Source: Apoderus coryli (Eukaryota > Arthropoda > Insecta > Coleoptera > Attelabidae). Taken from it: a stretch of 64,000 nt of DNA. Numbering within the stretch: position 1 is the first letter of the stretch; every line of letters starts with the position of its first letter. The notes beneath the pieces are model-generated. The model was not told the DNA's origin. It worked only from the letters and a program-made list of their open reading frames with translations, and searched no databases. The DNA lies in NCBI GenBank assembly GCA_911728435.2, contig OU452205.1:16684260-16748259 (forward strand), written 5' to 3'. Below are positions 13,362 to 28,300 of the stretch, in pieces. Made by a program: the position numbers and the translations under genes.

Positions 13362-16300
13362 CGGAAATAAAGTCATTTATTATTATTATGTACAAAAAAG
13401 GTGGTAGAAAATTTGTTCCAATGTACCTAACAGCATTAATCTGAAGCAGTCAATAATGTTTCCATGTTTTCGTCTAAATCGAAACCTCTCAAATAAACGT
13501 GATGTGTCGAAAAATTATTTGATGTACAATTAATGATTGTAATATTTTTAAGTTTAGACAAAATTTCAAATATCACATTTAACTCTAATAACAATAAAAA
13601 TATTTGCATTAAAAAATAAAACTGTTTTTTTAGCTTAAATTGTTAAAGCAGTTCAATATAATTTAAAATAGGATCTAAAAATAATAATTTCATGCATTCC
13701 ACTTTGATCCACCTCTCATGTGTTGCTACCTGCTTACTTCATTGTTTGACCACAAAGTTTGAAGACTTCAGCAAAAGTCATCTTGAGATACCCGTTTCGT
13801 TAAGAACGTGAGCATCATCAAGTTATCAATACATTAAACAAGGTATCTTTTTTCTAGACATATGTGCTACAAATCTTGGATCCAATTACGATATTCACCA
13901 ATGTTTGGGTGTATTTGTCCCAATAACCACAATATGAAAAGGCGATGTGATCGAATTTTTAGTATGGTGAATCACAATCCTTGTGTAGGTAAGTTGTTTA
14001 GATTTTAGGAAACAATATTCTCAAGCAACATAGTATTACAACTACAGAATATCATATAAAGTTTGGTCTAAAGAAAAGTTTCGTGATTCCTAATATTTAT
14101 AATCAAAACATAAGATATCCCAAAATAAAACAAACAGAGGGCAATCGCAAAATAATGCCAATTGTTAAAATCTCAAAGAGTAAATATATGTTGATTTAAA
14201 AGCCGTGTTGGTCATGCAAAATGTGTTGTCTATAAAATAAAAACGTGCGAATTTCAAAATCTTCAACATCATACTGCCATACAAACGAGTTTTGACATTG
14301 GGTATACCGGTTTTCTCTAGCGATACAGTTGACTGGATCCGTTCTTTGTCAATTAGTATATCTTAGTTTAACATTTAAAACCTCAGATTTTTGACGAATA
14401 AAATATACAAATGTCTTTCGCGATTTATCATCAATAAAAGTTATAAAATATTTTGCACCTCCAAGAGATTCAGTATCCATTGGACCGCATAAATCAGAAT
14501 GTATTAATTCTAATATTTCGTTAGCTCTTTTTCCTTTATTGTTGCTAAAATTCGTTCTACAATGTTTTCCCATTACACAATACTCACAAATTTTGTTGGG
14601 TTGTGATAAATTTTGAGGAAAACCAGTTACCTACTAATGTTTGTAACTTTTTCATACCGGATTCACTTATGTGGGCAAATCTTCTATGCCAAAGATCGTA
14701 ATTTAAAAAATTTTTCGTAATCCACGCTGTATTCTTAACCAAATCAAGCATGTATAACCCATCTGCAGTTTTTGAACGTTTCGCAATAATTTCTTTTGTC
14801 ATTTGACTTCTGATTGTAAATTGTTTTTCATTGAATAAAATTTCATTGCCCTTACCGGTTATTTGACTAACTGATAACAAATTCATTTTTAACTCTGGTA
14901 AATAGTAAACATTTTTAACGTCAATTTCTGTATTTTCACCGTACAAATTTATATTTAAAGCAATATCGCCCATACCTTGTGGTGAAATTCGTTCGCCATT
15001 TACAGTTTCTATGTTAAATTTGTTTGTAGTCTCTTTAATTTCTTTAAAAATTGATTTTTGTGGACTCATATGACAGGTTGCGCCAGAATCCAAGTACCAA
15101 TTTCTATCGTAACAATTATCATTTTCTTCGTGAGCAAATAGTCCATGTTGGGATATAGATTTTTTTGATTTTTCTTCAACATTTGATTTTCTATATCGAC
15201 AATTCTTTGAAATGTGTCCAATTTTCTTACAAATGTAACATTCTACGTTATTCTTCTTCCTCTCGCCTTGATTCGTTATGTTTGAATTTGATTTCTTATC
15301 AAATTTGTTCTGGAAATTTTGTTTTGAAACTAATGCTGATTCACCTTTAGATGTATTTTCAATTCTTCTTGATTCTTCTTGCAATAAGTTTGTAATGACA
15401 TCGTCCAACTGTAAATTTTTACAGCTGTTTTCCATTGCGATAACTAATGAATCGTATTCTTCAGGTAAATTTGCTAATAATTTAAAAGCCATATACCTAT
15501 TCATCAGTAACTTGTCGACCAACACCTTTAAGTTCATTTTGAATTTCAAGCATTTTATTAATATAACTTTCCATTTTGTTAAAATCGTTAAATTTTGTAG
15601 AGTAAAGCTGCCTATCCAAAATAATTCATTAAGTTATGTTGATAAACTGAATAAATAAAGATATTTATTTTGGTAGTTTAGTTTAAAGAAACACTTTTAT
15701 TCTATTTGACAAAAACTACAATTTCACTTAGTACCAAGTTGTTTTGGCAATTAGTAAACCCTATTCAAAACAAATAAAATAAAAACGAAAATTTAACTAT
15801 GGCTATGACTAAAAGTATACAACATAAATCGCATTTTTGACGTTAAATTTTGGCTCTGTGAACTCTTTTAAACAGTGGTCTAAAATTTCATTGAAGGTGT
15901 CATTTTGTGATACCGAATATCATTTTAAATATAACAACTATAAAAAGATAGAATTCAGGAAATAAAAGTCTTCCTCCACGAAATAACTTTAATATATCTC
16001 TCTATAAATTATTTTTAACCATACATGTTTCGGAGCACATGCTCCATCATCAGTTGTTAGTCATTTTACGAAAGCTATCAATTAGTTGTACATGTCTTAT
16101 ATCTATGAGAAATATATTAATTCCATTAAGTGGATTTTTTTATTATATATTCAAGTTACTCATCACTTAATGGAATTAATATTAATTCTCATAGATATAA
16201 GACATGTACAACTAATTGATAGCTTTCGTAAAATGACTAACCACTGATGAGGGAGCATGTGCTCCGAAACATCTATGGTTAAAAATAATTTATAGAGAAA

Positions 16301-19300
16301 TATATTAAAGTTATTTCGTGGAGGAAGACTTTTATTTCCGGAATTACATTCAACTCCACTTTATCATAAGATAAAAGATAGAATGGTAAAAACCAGTGGC
16401 GGCTATTTAGATGTTATAGATCGTTTCTCTTGAAGTGAACACTCCATTCTATTGAACTCGAGAATATGTGCTTGGATCTCCTACACTTCGGATTCATATT
16501 AGAAGGACAAGTTGTTTACGTAGTTTTTATTTATTTTTATTATAGTTATTTGGATGGTTTTCGTTTGTGTATTATTCTGTACCAAAAAAAACATGAGTTT
16601 TTTCAGGATAAATATCGGTTAAACTCAACATTTTTACATTATAATTTTTACTCGAACAACTACCATAGCAAAATCGGGAGACAGAAGGCAAAATTATATC
16701 GCTAAAAAGATAAATGTATCCGATAAAATAAAAGCTGTGTTTTTACTAAAACGGCGGATTAGCCGATTTTTGTTCCCTGCACTTCATGTCTTTTTTAACC
16801 CGCAAGCCGCCACTGGTAAAAACTACTGAGTATGTAAGAAAATGGTTCCTATTTGGAATACAATGTATCCAGATATAGATCTTAATCGTCTCAGGGGACT
16901 TCAAAATGGTTATATCCGTTAATACTTTCCCTGGGTCGGGAAAATAAAAATTCTAAAGTTCCATATTTTTAACATTCCAACGTTTAAGAATTTTTTCAAA
17001 GTGTTATAAAGGTTTAATTTTAGGTACTGTTTAGAATTTAATTATTGCCTGTTTCTATACAGTCAATTTTTCAAAAGATTTTCGTTGAGGTTGTCATAAT
17101 TCCATTTTATATTGCTTACCTTAAAACTGAACGAGAGTATTATATCAAGCACTTGAATAATCAGTTGTCAGCTCTATAAAGTTATAGCTGTCAAAATTTT
17201 GATTCAACGAGTGTAGTGCACAGTCCATTTCTGAATTCCCTGACGATGTAAAACATCCACTGTAAGACGGTATGGTGTTGTGAGTGTCTAGGCCTACATT
17301 AACTTACACGAGTCCGCTCAAAAATGGGAGCCAAAATTGTAAGTCACGGGTACTATCTTGGGGCACTTTGTTTTCCTTTAGGGGTAATTTATTACTTTTA
17401 TGAGAAACTAGGGTTATTTTGACTTCCCGTATATGCTCCCGAGAGTATGCCGTAACTTACCGGGCACCCTGTATCAAACGTCAACTTGTTTAACTACAGA
17501 CAAGTGAAAAGCAATTTAAATATGCTTTCGTATTGGCGAATTTCTTATGTTTTCAACTTAACCCTCACAGCAAAATGTCAAGATTCGGGCAAATTTACCA
17601 TGTTAGTTAATATTGATAAATGATAGGAATTATAAATTGTCTCTAATGATGAATTAGAAATATTATTTAAAGCCTGTTTGTTCGAAAACCCCCTAAACAT
17701 GATAGAAGTACCTAACTGTTAGCGGAGACTCGAATAATCACCATTTACCAGAAGCAACAAAAATTATTGCGGAAAAGCCGTTGGAACTCAAATGGGAAAA
17801 CTGAATAATGATAATAGAAATCTTCGATGTTAGCAGCCTAAATAAAAAATATTGTTTCTATTTAAAACAGAGGGGGTGAATTTAGATAAAGTAGACTATT
17901 TTGAATTGATCAACTCATTTGCAATGTACCAAAAATTCAATTGCTGCAGATACTGTGAACTTCTATTCTTATGTCGCTTTTTTAACCAAACCAAATATAT
18001 ACTTAGTAGATATCAAGATTTTTACAATGATGTCCGAGAAATAACGCTTTTTGTTTAGACGAGTTGATGACTTAAGAATTCTGTGCTTCACATTAAATGC
18101 GTAAGCAACGTACCTAGTGCAATTTAAATGTTTACGTAAAGTTATTTGAATGATAATGGATGAATGAGCAAAGCAAATAGCTTGGAACTATAGCCCACAT
18201 CTCCGCGCTCATCGGCCCCTTACTCTACCAATTCAGCTACCGAAGCACTAGGTAGTAGAAATAATTACGTAAACGTACCAGTGCCTCTTCTTTCTCAATA
18301 AAAGCAGCAAATAAGTTTGATTTTCCTGACTATGAAGGCGATTAATATTAACTTAATATAACAAGGTATTATTAGTTGAATATATTATGTTCTTCTAATT
18401 CTGTTAAAATAATATGACCCGAGAATATGTCTAGTATGTTTGAAGATAGCAATATGATATTAAGTAATAACAAATATTCTGGAAAACAAATTATGGCAGG
18501 TAAAATATAATAAAAATATATTCATCACATAAAATTGTCGTTTATTAACGCTGTATTTTAGACCAAGCTTTATATTGACAATAACACTAACAACATATCA
18601 GAAAGGTAGTAATGAAGATTTCTTTAGAACCGATTAGATATTTACCTAAATTGTAGCTTTAACTAAATAAAAATTAAATTTTGTTTTCTTAATGCAAACA
18701 ATATTTAATTTGTGTGTTGCTTTTTAAAATTCAGATACCAGTGGTTATTATAAATACAACCCGCTTCTTAAAGTGTTTGTTCTATAAAATGTATAGGATA
18801 TCCAATTTACCTTAAACAAACTGGATACCTATACCTGGTGTCTCACTAAGGTGGCCCGGGTAGAGTATTACGGAATCTATAAAGACTTTTGTTTTCGGGA
18901 AAAATTGCCTTTTACTTAAATATCAGACTAATTGCTCCAGCGGTCATTTTAGAAACTTTAAATTATTTCTAATTAACTTCCCTTCCTCGATTTAGTTTTT
19001 TTTTTTTCCGAAAATAAAACACTTTTATAGATTCCGTAATATTCGACCCGGCCAACCTTAGTGCGACACCCGGTATAGTTTATAAACATTTTTCTATAGA
19101 AATTATTCTGTTCTACTTAAGTTAACTAAAAAAATTGCTGTTATTTTGGTATATGGTACAATTTGGTTTTAAGCTAACAATTTTTATTATATGATTGTAT
19201 TTTCATTATTAGCTTAATTATTAATTTGATTAATTTAATTAGAATTATTGTATTATACCAGAGTGATCCAGATTTGATTGAAAAATGGTTCATGGGTATA

Positions 19301-22300
19301 TTAACAAAATCATCAGCAAAAACTATAAAAACGTGTTTTAAAATGGTATATTATGTAAATGCTAAAAAAATCGCGAAATACAAATGGTTTAAGAAAAAAA
19401 TCCTAACAATTGTGCGACATTTTTATGACTTTTTAACAAAAACCAAGGAGACAGTAGTGTTTTCTCTACCATTTTTAAAAAATATCGTTCTAAAAATTAA
19501 TTTAAATTCCTTAGTTATGATTTTGTATTCGCAAATTTATTTTTAAGATAACTTGACAATTCATGAGCCTTAGCATGCATAGCATTGTTTTTTATTATTC
19601 TTATTATTTTATTTTTCAACATAGTTTTCTTTTAGGACGATACACTTTTCCCGACGCTTCCTGCATAATACTCATACGTTATGGTGTATTCAGTCGAAAT
19701 GAAACTCTTATGCCCGAGTCGAGTTTCCATTTTTAAGACAACAAAAAAGTCGGGCGTCGCTAGATCTGGAGAACACCTAGAACACGGTAATAGCGTGTAT
19801 CCCAATCAATCAATTTTGCCGTGGCGATTCGAAATGAGTGAGTTGAAATAGCACTTTTTGAGGGCCAACTGGGGTTGTTTTTTCGTCAATTATTCGTCAA
19901 ATCTGTGTAATAATTCACTGTTCTGTGATCGTTCTTCCATTCGCCAGATAGGCAATCCCATCTTCCAAAACCCGAAAAACTGTCGCAATGTGGTTCTCCG
20001 TCGATGGAATAGTTTTTGCCTTCGGAGATTTCTACAGTTTATACATTGTGTTGATGCACGATATGTTACTGATGTTAGAATAACAAGCCACATATCGCCG
20101 TTATTTCTCTTAACTTCAATCTGCAGTCTTTCAGCAACATATCATGGACTTTGTTGATGGTTTCTTCCGGTGTGACCTCATTTCGTCCTCCCGTGCAAGC
20201 CTCATTAAACACGGATGTTGCCATTTTTCAACTCCTTATATTGCCGCTTAATAGTGGCAATTAAATTGAGTTGTGCAGTGAATACGATGCAGATTTGCCA
20301 CATGGTTTCAAGGCTCACCAATTAGCATATTATCCTCGTAACTTCGGAACAATAAGAAAACCGTAATTAGAAAATATTTAGACACAAACAAATCAAGTAA
20401 TATGAATTAATATTTAGTTTAAATTGTAACTAATAAAAAATCAAAAGTAAAAGGATCATTCTAATTTCATCCTAAACTTACTTCGAACAAAAACGTAATC
20501 TTTTACTAAAAAAAATAATAAAATATTAATTAGTTATATAAAAAGCTATAGAAACTAGATAATAATATGTTATATTTATAATTTAAGTGTTTTACTACAT
20601 TCTCTTAATTTTATTCTTACTGCTTCTTTTAGGTATTTCTTATATCTTAAAATTAATTTTTAACATAAATGTCTCTAGCATATTTATTATAGTTTGTTAT
20701 ATTTTTACTAGTATAATATTTTGATACATTTCTAAAATTCGAACCACCTTGTATTATTGCAATTTTTTTATCAACTGATAATGATTTGATTTCTCTTTAT
20801 TAATACATATTAAACATTTGTAACACTTTAAGAAGCTCGAGGTTATATAGAATGTCTTATGAGCCATAGAGCAACTTACAGAAAATAACACAGAATTAAA
20901 GTCAAATGTCGTAAACTGACATGAAATTGAATAAAAAAGGATTACCATAGGCGGGTAAACGGGGAGAACCCTTGCCTTAATAATTATAACTTAACTTTTT
21001 CTTCTTGTGACTTTTATTCCATTTGTGTGAAAAATGTGATAACATTTTCTACATAAAAAAGGCATACCTGTTTTTCCTCGGAAAATTTAAAGGTTTTCAA
21101 GAAATTCGAGTTTGAAAATTTTAGGACAAAACTGGTCCACACAGCATTAATAAAACTTTTCGTTAGCAAACTGTATTTCAATATCAATTTTATTAATGCT
21201 GCGTACTAAAGACCATATTTGTCCTAAAATTATCAAACTCGAATTTATCGAAAACCTTTAAGTTTTTCGAGAAAAAACAAGCATGCGTTTTTTATGTAGA
21301 ATACTTTATTTTCTCACATTTTTGACACAAAGGGAATAAAAGACGCAAGAAAAAAAAGTTAGGTTATAATTAAGGCAAGGGTCTCCCCCGTTTACCCGCC
21401 TATGGTCATCATTTTTTATTCGATTTCATGACAGTTTACGACATTTAACTAGGTGAATAAATATGCTACATTTGATTAATTCGTCTTTACTCGTTTCGAA
21501 AATAGTTCAAAAAAATTGACCCAGGCAGTCACCTTTAACACCCTCTATCTTTAAATAAATAAGGACTTTTCGAAAAATTCCAATCTAGGTTTCTTTCATG
21601 ATTAGACGTCCCCAAATCACTCACAAATTTTGACCACCTATTTTGGAAACACCTTCTACAATAGAAGACCCTCCAGTTTATTATATTTTCGATACTTCGT
21701 TTTCATTAGTCGTATCAAGTAGGTGCTATTTTGGATTATAGAACTAGATATTATTTCGACCATCCAGCAGTGGTGGCCCATGAGACCTGAGGTTTGTGAG
21801 GCAGTACAAAGTATTTTATAAAAAAATTGTTGATTAACAATTATTAATGAGAGTACCTATTCATACTTATTATTATATATTATAATATTATGTATATTAT
21901 TTGCTGAATATTTGGGAACATCAATCAATTTGAGCGCTATTTTTTAACAGTAAAAAAATCTTAATTGGTTAAAAAGTTAGTGAGGCACACATATGTGTTT
22001 TTCTCGGTATATAATCTTTACCTATACTATATGCCACTCGTGGTGTATATTTTTGGTACAATACACATTCTCTTCAACTCTATTCACATAGATTACTTTT
22101 CATTTCTTTACAAAATACCCCTCAACTTCCGCTGTCTAAAAAAATATTTAAATAAAATTCACACCAAAATGCCTGTGTATTCTCACTTGTATAACGCGTT
22201 ATCCTTCTACGCGAAATATTAGCAATTTCCACTAACCAGCCTGTTGCATGTTCCTTTGACAAATTTCTATTAGCAGTTAACTGAGAAATGAACATCAAAA

Positions 22301-25300
22301 TTAAAGAAGTAATCCATTAGATGCAGTGGAGTGTAATATAATTACAATAAAACAAAAATCATCGTCTCCACTATTTAATTCATAAATTATGTCAAAGGGA
22401 CATGTTTCGGAGACTCAGCTCCATCATCAGCCTTGGTGGTATAAAATGCTCACTTAGTGAAGGCAGAGCTCTGTTATGAGCTCTGCCTTCACTAAGTGAG
22501 CATTTTATACCACCAAGGCTGATGATGGAGCTGAGTCTCCGAAACATGTCCCTTTGACATAATTTATGAATTAAATAGTGGAGACGATGATTTTTGTTTT
22601 ATTGTAAGAACATCAAAATGTTTTATAGCCATTAATAATTTTGACCGTTATAAGATCACGTGAGGTGAACGGTAGTTGATCAAATCACATCACTCCATCT
22701 GATCTGAGTTTGTAAACGATTACGCCTAGAACCAATGAGTATACTTTGACATATTGTGTCAATTTTATTATAAGTTGAGTTCGGAAAATCGACGAGCAAT
22801 GTTCTTGCTTTTCATTTTAAATATTTTTTCCTTTAATCGAGTTTCACAAGGTCCCATTGGTGTTTGTTTGTCATTTGTGTCCAACAAATATTTTTAGAGA
22901 TTTAAAAGTTTAGAAAAAACATGTTAAATTTATTTTATTTTTGTCCGGGAAATACGTTACTAGTTGTGGGAGATTATCGATTCGTTAATGGGTATTTAGC
23001 CAGTTTCACTTGTCGCATTCTTCTCTGGACGCCCATTAAAGGGCTGCTGGGCTGCTGCCCATATCCATAGTGTAATCTCTGTGGTTAATTTTTTATACTT
23101 AATTTGTCTAAGTAATACATCACGTTTTTGTATTATTTATTAATATATTAATACCACTCTATATGCTTTATATACAGGGTGTTATATAAGTATCTGGCCA
23201 AACTTCAGGGGGTGATTCTTTGAGTGATTTTAAGGTAAAAAGTTCATATAAGCAGGTGTCCGGAAATGCATAGTTTTCAAGATACAGGGTGTCAAAAAAA
23301 AGTTTTTTTTTACATTTATTTATTAATATCTCAAACACCTGTAGACCGATTTTGTTGAAATTTGGCAGTATTATGGACTATGATAAGACGCTAAGTTAGC
23401 ATCAATTGATTGTTGATTATGACTTCCAGTGGCGTCGTAAGGGGCAGTTTCACGAATAAAAATAACGAAAAAAATGTGCGCCACTGACTTTTTTAAAATT
23501 AAAAAAATAATTTTTGGATTAAGCCGTTAAAAATACAACTTTTTTGTCTCTTGATATTTTTTCGTATCTTGCATCGTTTTCCAGAAAAAAAATTAAAGCC
23601 ACTTAAAAGCATGTCCCTGGATCTGTAAAAGTGCCCCAATTGATTGTTGATTATGACTTCCAGTGGCGTCGTAAGGGGCAGTTTCACGAATAAAATTAAC
23701 AAAAAAAATGTGCGCCACTGACTTTTTTTAAATTAAAAAAATAATTTTTGCAATACGCCATTAAAAATACAACTTTTTTGTCTCTTGATATTTTTTCGTA
23801 TCTTGCCTCGTTTTCGAGAAAAAAAATTAAAACCACTTAAATGCATGTCCCTGAATAATTTTAAAAATCACTTTTACAGATCCAGGGACATGCTTTTAAG
23901 TGGCTTTAATTTTTTTTCTGGAAAACGATGCCAGATACGAGAAAATATCAAGAGACAAAAAAGTTGTATTTTTAATGGCGTATTGCAAAAATTATTTTTT
24001 TAATTTTAAAAAAGTCAGTGGCGCACATTTTTTTTGTTAATTTTATTCGTGAAACTGCCCCTTACGACGCCACTGGAAGTCATAATCAACAATCAATTGG
24101 GGCTAACTTAGCGTCTTATCATAGTCCATATCCATATCCAAATTTCAACAAAATCGGTCAATAGGTGTTTGAGATATTAAGAAATAAATGTAAAAAAAAA
24201 ATTTTTTTTGACACCCTGTATCTTGAAAACTATGCATTTCCGGACACCTTGTTATATGAACTTTTTACCTTAAAATCACTCAAAGAATCACCGCTGAAGT
24301 TTGGCCAGATACTTAATTAACACCCTGTATAACGGGTCCTATCAGATTAATTTTTGTACAGATTTTTCCATTCACCGGAAATAGATCCCAACTTAGTTAT
24401 TTCAAATGAAACACCCTATATATTATTACATTTTCGGAACGTGTGACGCACCTATAAGTCTCAATAATGACCGAGTTTTCATTTTCCAGAAAAGCATTTG
24501 GTTAGGTCAAAGGCATATAGACACAAAACCCTTATTTTTCATCATAGACGCTATTGCTGCTGAGTTAGATAACTTTTGCGATCAGAAACTGCTGCGCTCA
24601 TATTTGAGCCTTAGGTATATTATTTTTATAAATATCGTAGTATGTCCTTGCCTCACGGATTTCAGATTAGTAATTTTCTTAGAAGGCTTCAAAAAAAGAC
24701 TTATTAACAACATGATGAAATTGATTAAAATCAAAAATAGGAATTGATTGTGAATTTTAAGATGCAATAATGTAAATATAGGGTGTTCTATTTAAAATAA
24801 CAAAGTTATGGTCTGTGCAGCAGAATGCTCAATGGAGTATCTTGGAAAATCCCTGTATACAAAATATCAGAAAAATAGTCCTGATAGTTTCTCATATACA
24901 AATCGATTAAGCTTATCGTGGCTGACCCAATAACATATCAAAGACCTACCTAGTGAATATAGTGTGTTTTTTCCGAATTAATTTGTTTAACTAATTTCAA
25001 CAAATTAAATAAACAGTAGGTATCATCAATTAGATGTTCTTTGGAAAAAATGTATCGCCTGCGGAATTATTTAGATTGCAATCTTAAAATGGCTTTAGAA
25101 CAATCATCAGATGTTTGTAATATATAATTGAAAAAATTATTTGGTGAATGACATCCAATTGCTCTAAGTCTCATAAGTCATTAGACACTCTTCTTATGAC
25201 CAAAACTGAATTGATAACTTCTTGCATGTTAACAAGCACAAAAATACATACTAGTAGCTCACACCTAAATAACACCAGGCACTCTTACTTTCGTTTGTGT

Positions 25301-28300
25301 AAAACCGACTTAAAAAAAATAAACGAAATATTTCCAGCACCCACATAAATATCAAGCGCAAGCCTAGTGTGTAGCCAGCACCATCTGCATCACTAGAAAT
25401 TCACAAAATAGGGAATGGACGTGCACGCCATCACCAAATATAAATAATAATTTAAAAAAATATATAATTTACTCGTGCACTGGATTGAGCAAAATGAGTA
25501 GTGTTGCTTCAATTTCTCTATAAAAAAAAAACAAAAATGTATAAGCAACGGATTATGATCTTCCTGTTTCTTTGTCTATCTGCGCTGTCGATGTTATATG
25601 TGTTGTATAGATTCCAGAACATGATATATAATAAGGTAAGTTGGCTTCACTATTCGTTGATTGATTAACTATAGATTAAAATATAAAGTTTGCATGTTAT
25701 GCTAAATAGAAATATGATTTACCCTTATGCTTTCAGAAAATGTACAGAAAACTGAAGATTTTTGAATATACAGAATATACCTACGTATTTATCGAAGCTA
25801 AATAGTTGAACTATCACTATTAACATTGGAACTTAAATACATCCCTTTTTGGGTGGTTAGTCGCACCTTGTACTAAAACCAGACCAAACACTCGTAAAAA
25901 CATTCAAATAATTTTCGGTAATCCGTTTGCACGCTGATTTAGTTTCTGGAAACCATTATCATTATTATACTATATTATAATATTGCATCGCATTGCTTTT
26001 GTTGCCTTTCTTACCATCAACAAGATATTGGTCAAACTCGTATGACTGTTACTAGATGCTTCCTCTATGAAGCTAACCTGTTACATATTGATATCATAGG
26101 TAGAAGGCTGAGTTGATTACCTCATCTTATACTGGTTAGGTTATCCTGGAAGAACTTACAAACAATATTTTATTTAGTTCATCATTTCTTATTCACACTT
26201 ATCCCAAATGTTCCCTAAAATATTATTTAAGTATCTTCACATTTACTATTGTAGTTTAAATGTCTCAATATTATATTAAATAGTCCTTAAATATACATTT
26301 TGTCAGTGTAAATGAGGGCAGTGAAGCACATTGTTTTAACGCCAAAACCTGCGTTCGAATGGTCTGACACCACTTACCAGCCCACTGTTCTGACGTAATA
26401 CGATTCGCAGCCTGTTAGATTTTTACCCAAGTTGCTTGACATAGCTTCTCAACATTTAGCAGTTTCATATCTTATCTTAACGTTGTTTTTGGTTTTTTTA
26501 ATATCGGATTTCACCAAAGAATGTAAATTATCATATGTTGGTTTTCTTCTTTGTTATAATCTCCCAATAGTTTCTTATTTTTTGTTTCTCAAACATTCCA
26601 AGAGTCCTGGAACATTCTGCTATTTCAGCCTCCCACTGAAAGGAATTAGTACTGAACTTCACAATAAAAGCTCTTCTCATATATCTCATATGATTTCGTC
26701 AATCCTGGTGTATCTATCTTAACAATGGTAATTAAAAGTGATATTACTTTTTATAGGGTATTCCGATCAGGCTACCCTTTCCTGCGAATATTTATTTTAT
26801 TGTACTCTTTGGACATATTTTTTTAGTCAAAATTATTTTCAAGACGTAAAATAGATGCACATAACCGTATTAAGACACAGGAGTGTCTAGTACGTCATAT
26901 ACGTACGCAAGGGAAGCACTGCTGTGTGACAAACTATTGTAATAAATATTTTAATTACAATATTCACATGTTCACCTGAACTAGGTACTCTCTGTATAAT
27001 ATTTAGTTATTTATTTATTTAACAATTCGCGGTACACACAGATAAAAGATCCAAAAACAGGACGCACAGTATAATCTACATGTTCAGTGGGTTAATCAAT
27101 AGAACTTAGAAATAAACCATACATAAGAGTGTAAATACAGTAGTTAGTGTTAGTACCTACTCATTAATCATGTTTCTTGCAAATATCTTGAATGCATATT
27201 TAGACATATTGAGATAATCGAAATCCAAAATCAACGAATTAAAAGTTTTTAACATCCTACAGATAGGAGAATTTTGTCCAGCGTTAAGCCGTCTAAATGG
27301 AATAAGAAATCATTCATTATTTCTTAATGTTCTAAGTGGCTCCTTAAAAATAATATTTTCTAAAATAGAATCTGACTGCAGTAAGCCTTTTCTTTTGCAA
27401 CGATATTATTGAATACCTTCGCATAATGGAATTTTAAATCACGGGAAAACTCAGTATGATGTTGGACTTATACGCCAAGTATTTACAAAATGTATGTTGT
27501 ATACTCTCGATATGTTGTATATAGCTCGCACATTGCGGACACCACACTGTTCATGCAAAACTTAGCTTTCCGTAAACAAGAGTTTAATATAAAGACAGTA
27601 ATGTTGTAGGTTTGTTGAAATCTCTGGAATTTCTAATAATAAACCCCAAAGTTCTGTTACAGCTAGTATATCAATGACCTCCCAACACTGAATTCGCATG
27701 GTGATATAATTTCTTACGACACACTAGAAATGAAGTTGCTGAGAAAATGAAAAGTTTACTACGAATATTGGCAACTCGAACTTATTACCAATAAATTTAT
27801 CTAAAACAACTATGTACCATTTGCTATCAACAAAACTTCCTTGTCGCGCCAAAACGGCAATAGGATTTATTGAAATTGACAGCTTTTGATCAAGTGAAAG
27901 TGTAATTTTACATGCATGCTTTTAATGGACTTCTCATATCAGTCAGGTTACCAAGAGAAAATAGATCACTCTCGTTTATTTTAAAAATCTGAAAACTATA
28001 CTCTCTTCTGAGCATTTAGTATCTACGTATTATGCTTTGGAGCATATCACCACATTTTAAAGGAGTTAGATATTGGCTATATCTAACTCATATTTTATTT
28101 TTGGTTAAAAAAAATTTAAAACTGATTTTTCTATTAAATATATAAAATTCATCTGAATTTGTGTTTTGGGATCATGATATATTGTTAATTATGGATATTT
28201 TTCACAAACACTGTTTACTATTGATACAGAGAAACAACTTACCAAACTTATTAACTTTTCATGAATATAGAACACGATGTCGAGAAAATAGATATCTAAA

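Larger units (their letters stand above)
15952..16345. mobile_element. foldback with a hammerhead motif in each arm
   Basis: Arms begin at 15952 (aattcaggaaataaaagtc) and end at 16345 as reverse complement, turning near 16145. The arms differ at a few bases, including one within each ribozyme core region. Same architecture as the foldbacks at 12972 and 22342 but with a different flanking sequence. Confidence 0.65.
22342..22607. mobile_element. foldback with intact hammerhead motifs in both arms
   Basis: Two 130-bp arms (22342-22471 and 22478-22607) read as reverse complements around a 6-bp spacer. Each contains a complete hammerhead core with a GUC cleavage triplet. The close arm identity suggests recent formation. 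Confidence 0.75.

Noticed and set aside
16466..16705. 79-codon frame inside the hAT MITE as a gene
   Set aside because: No transposase or other motif; the element is only 422 bp.
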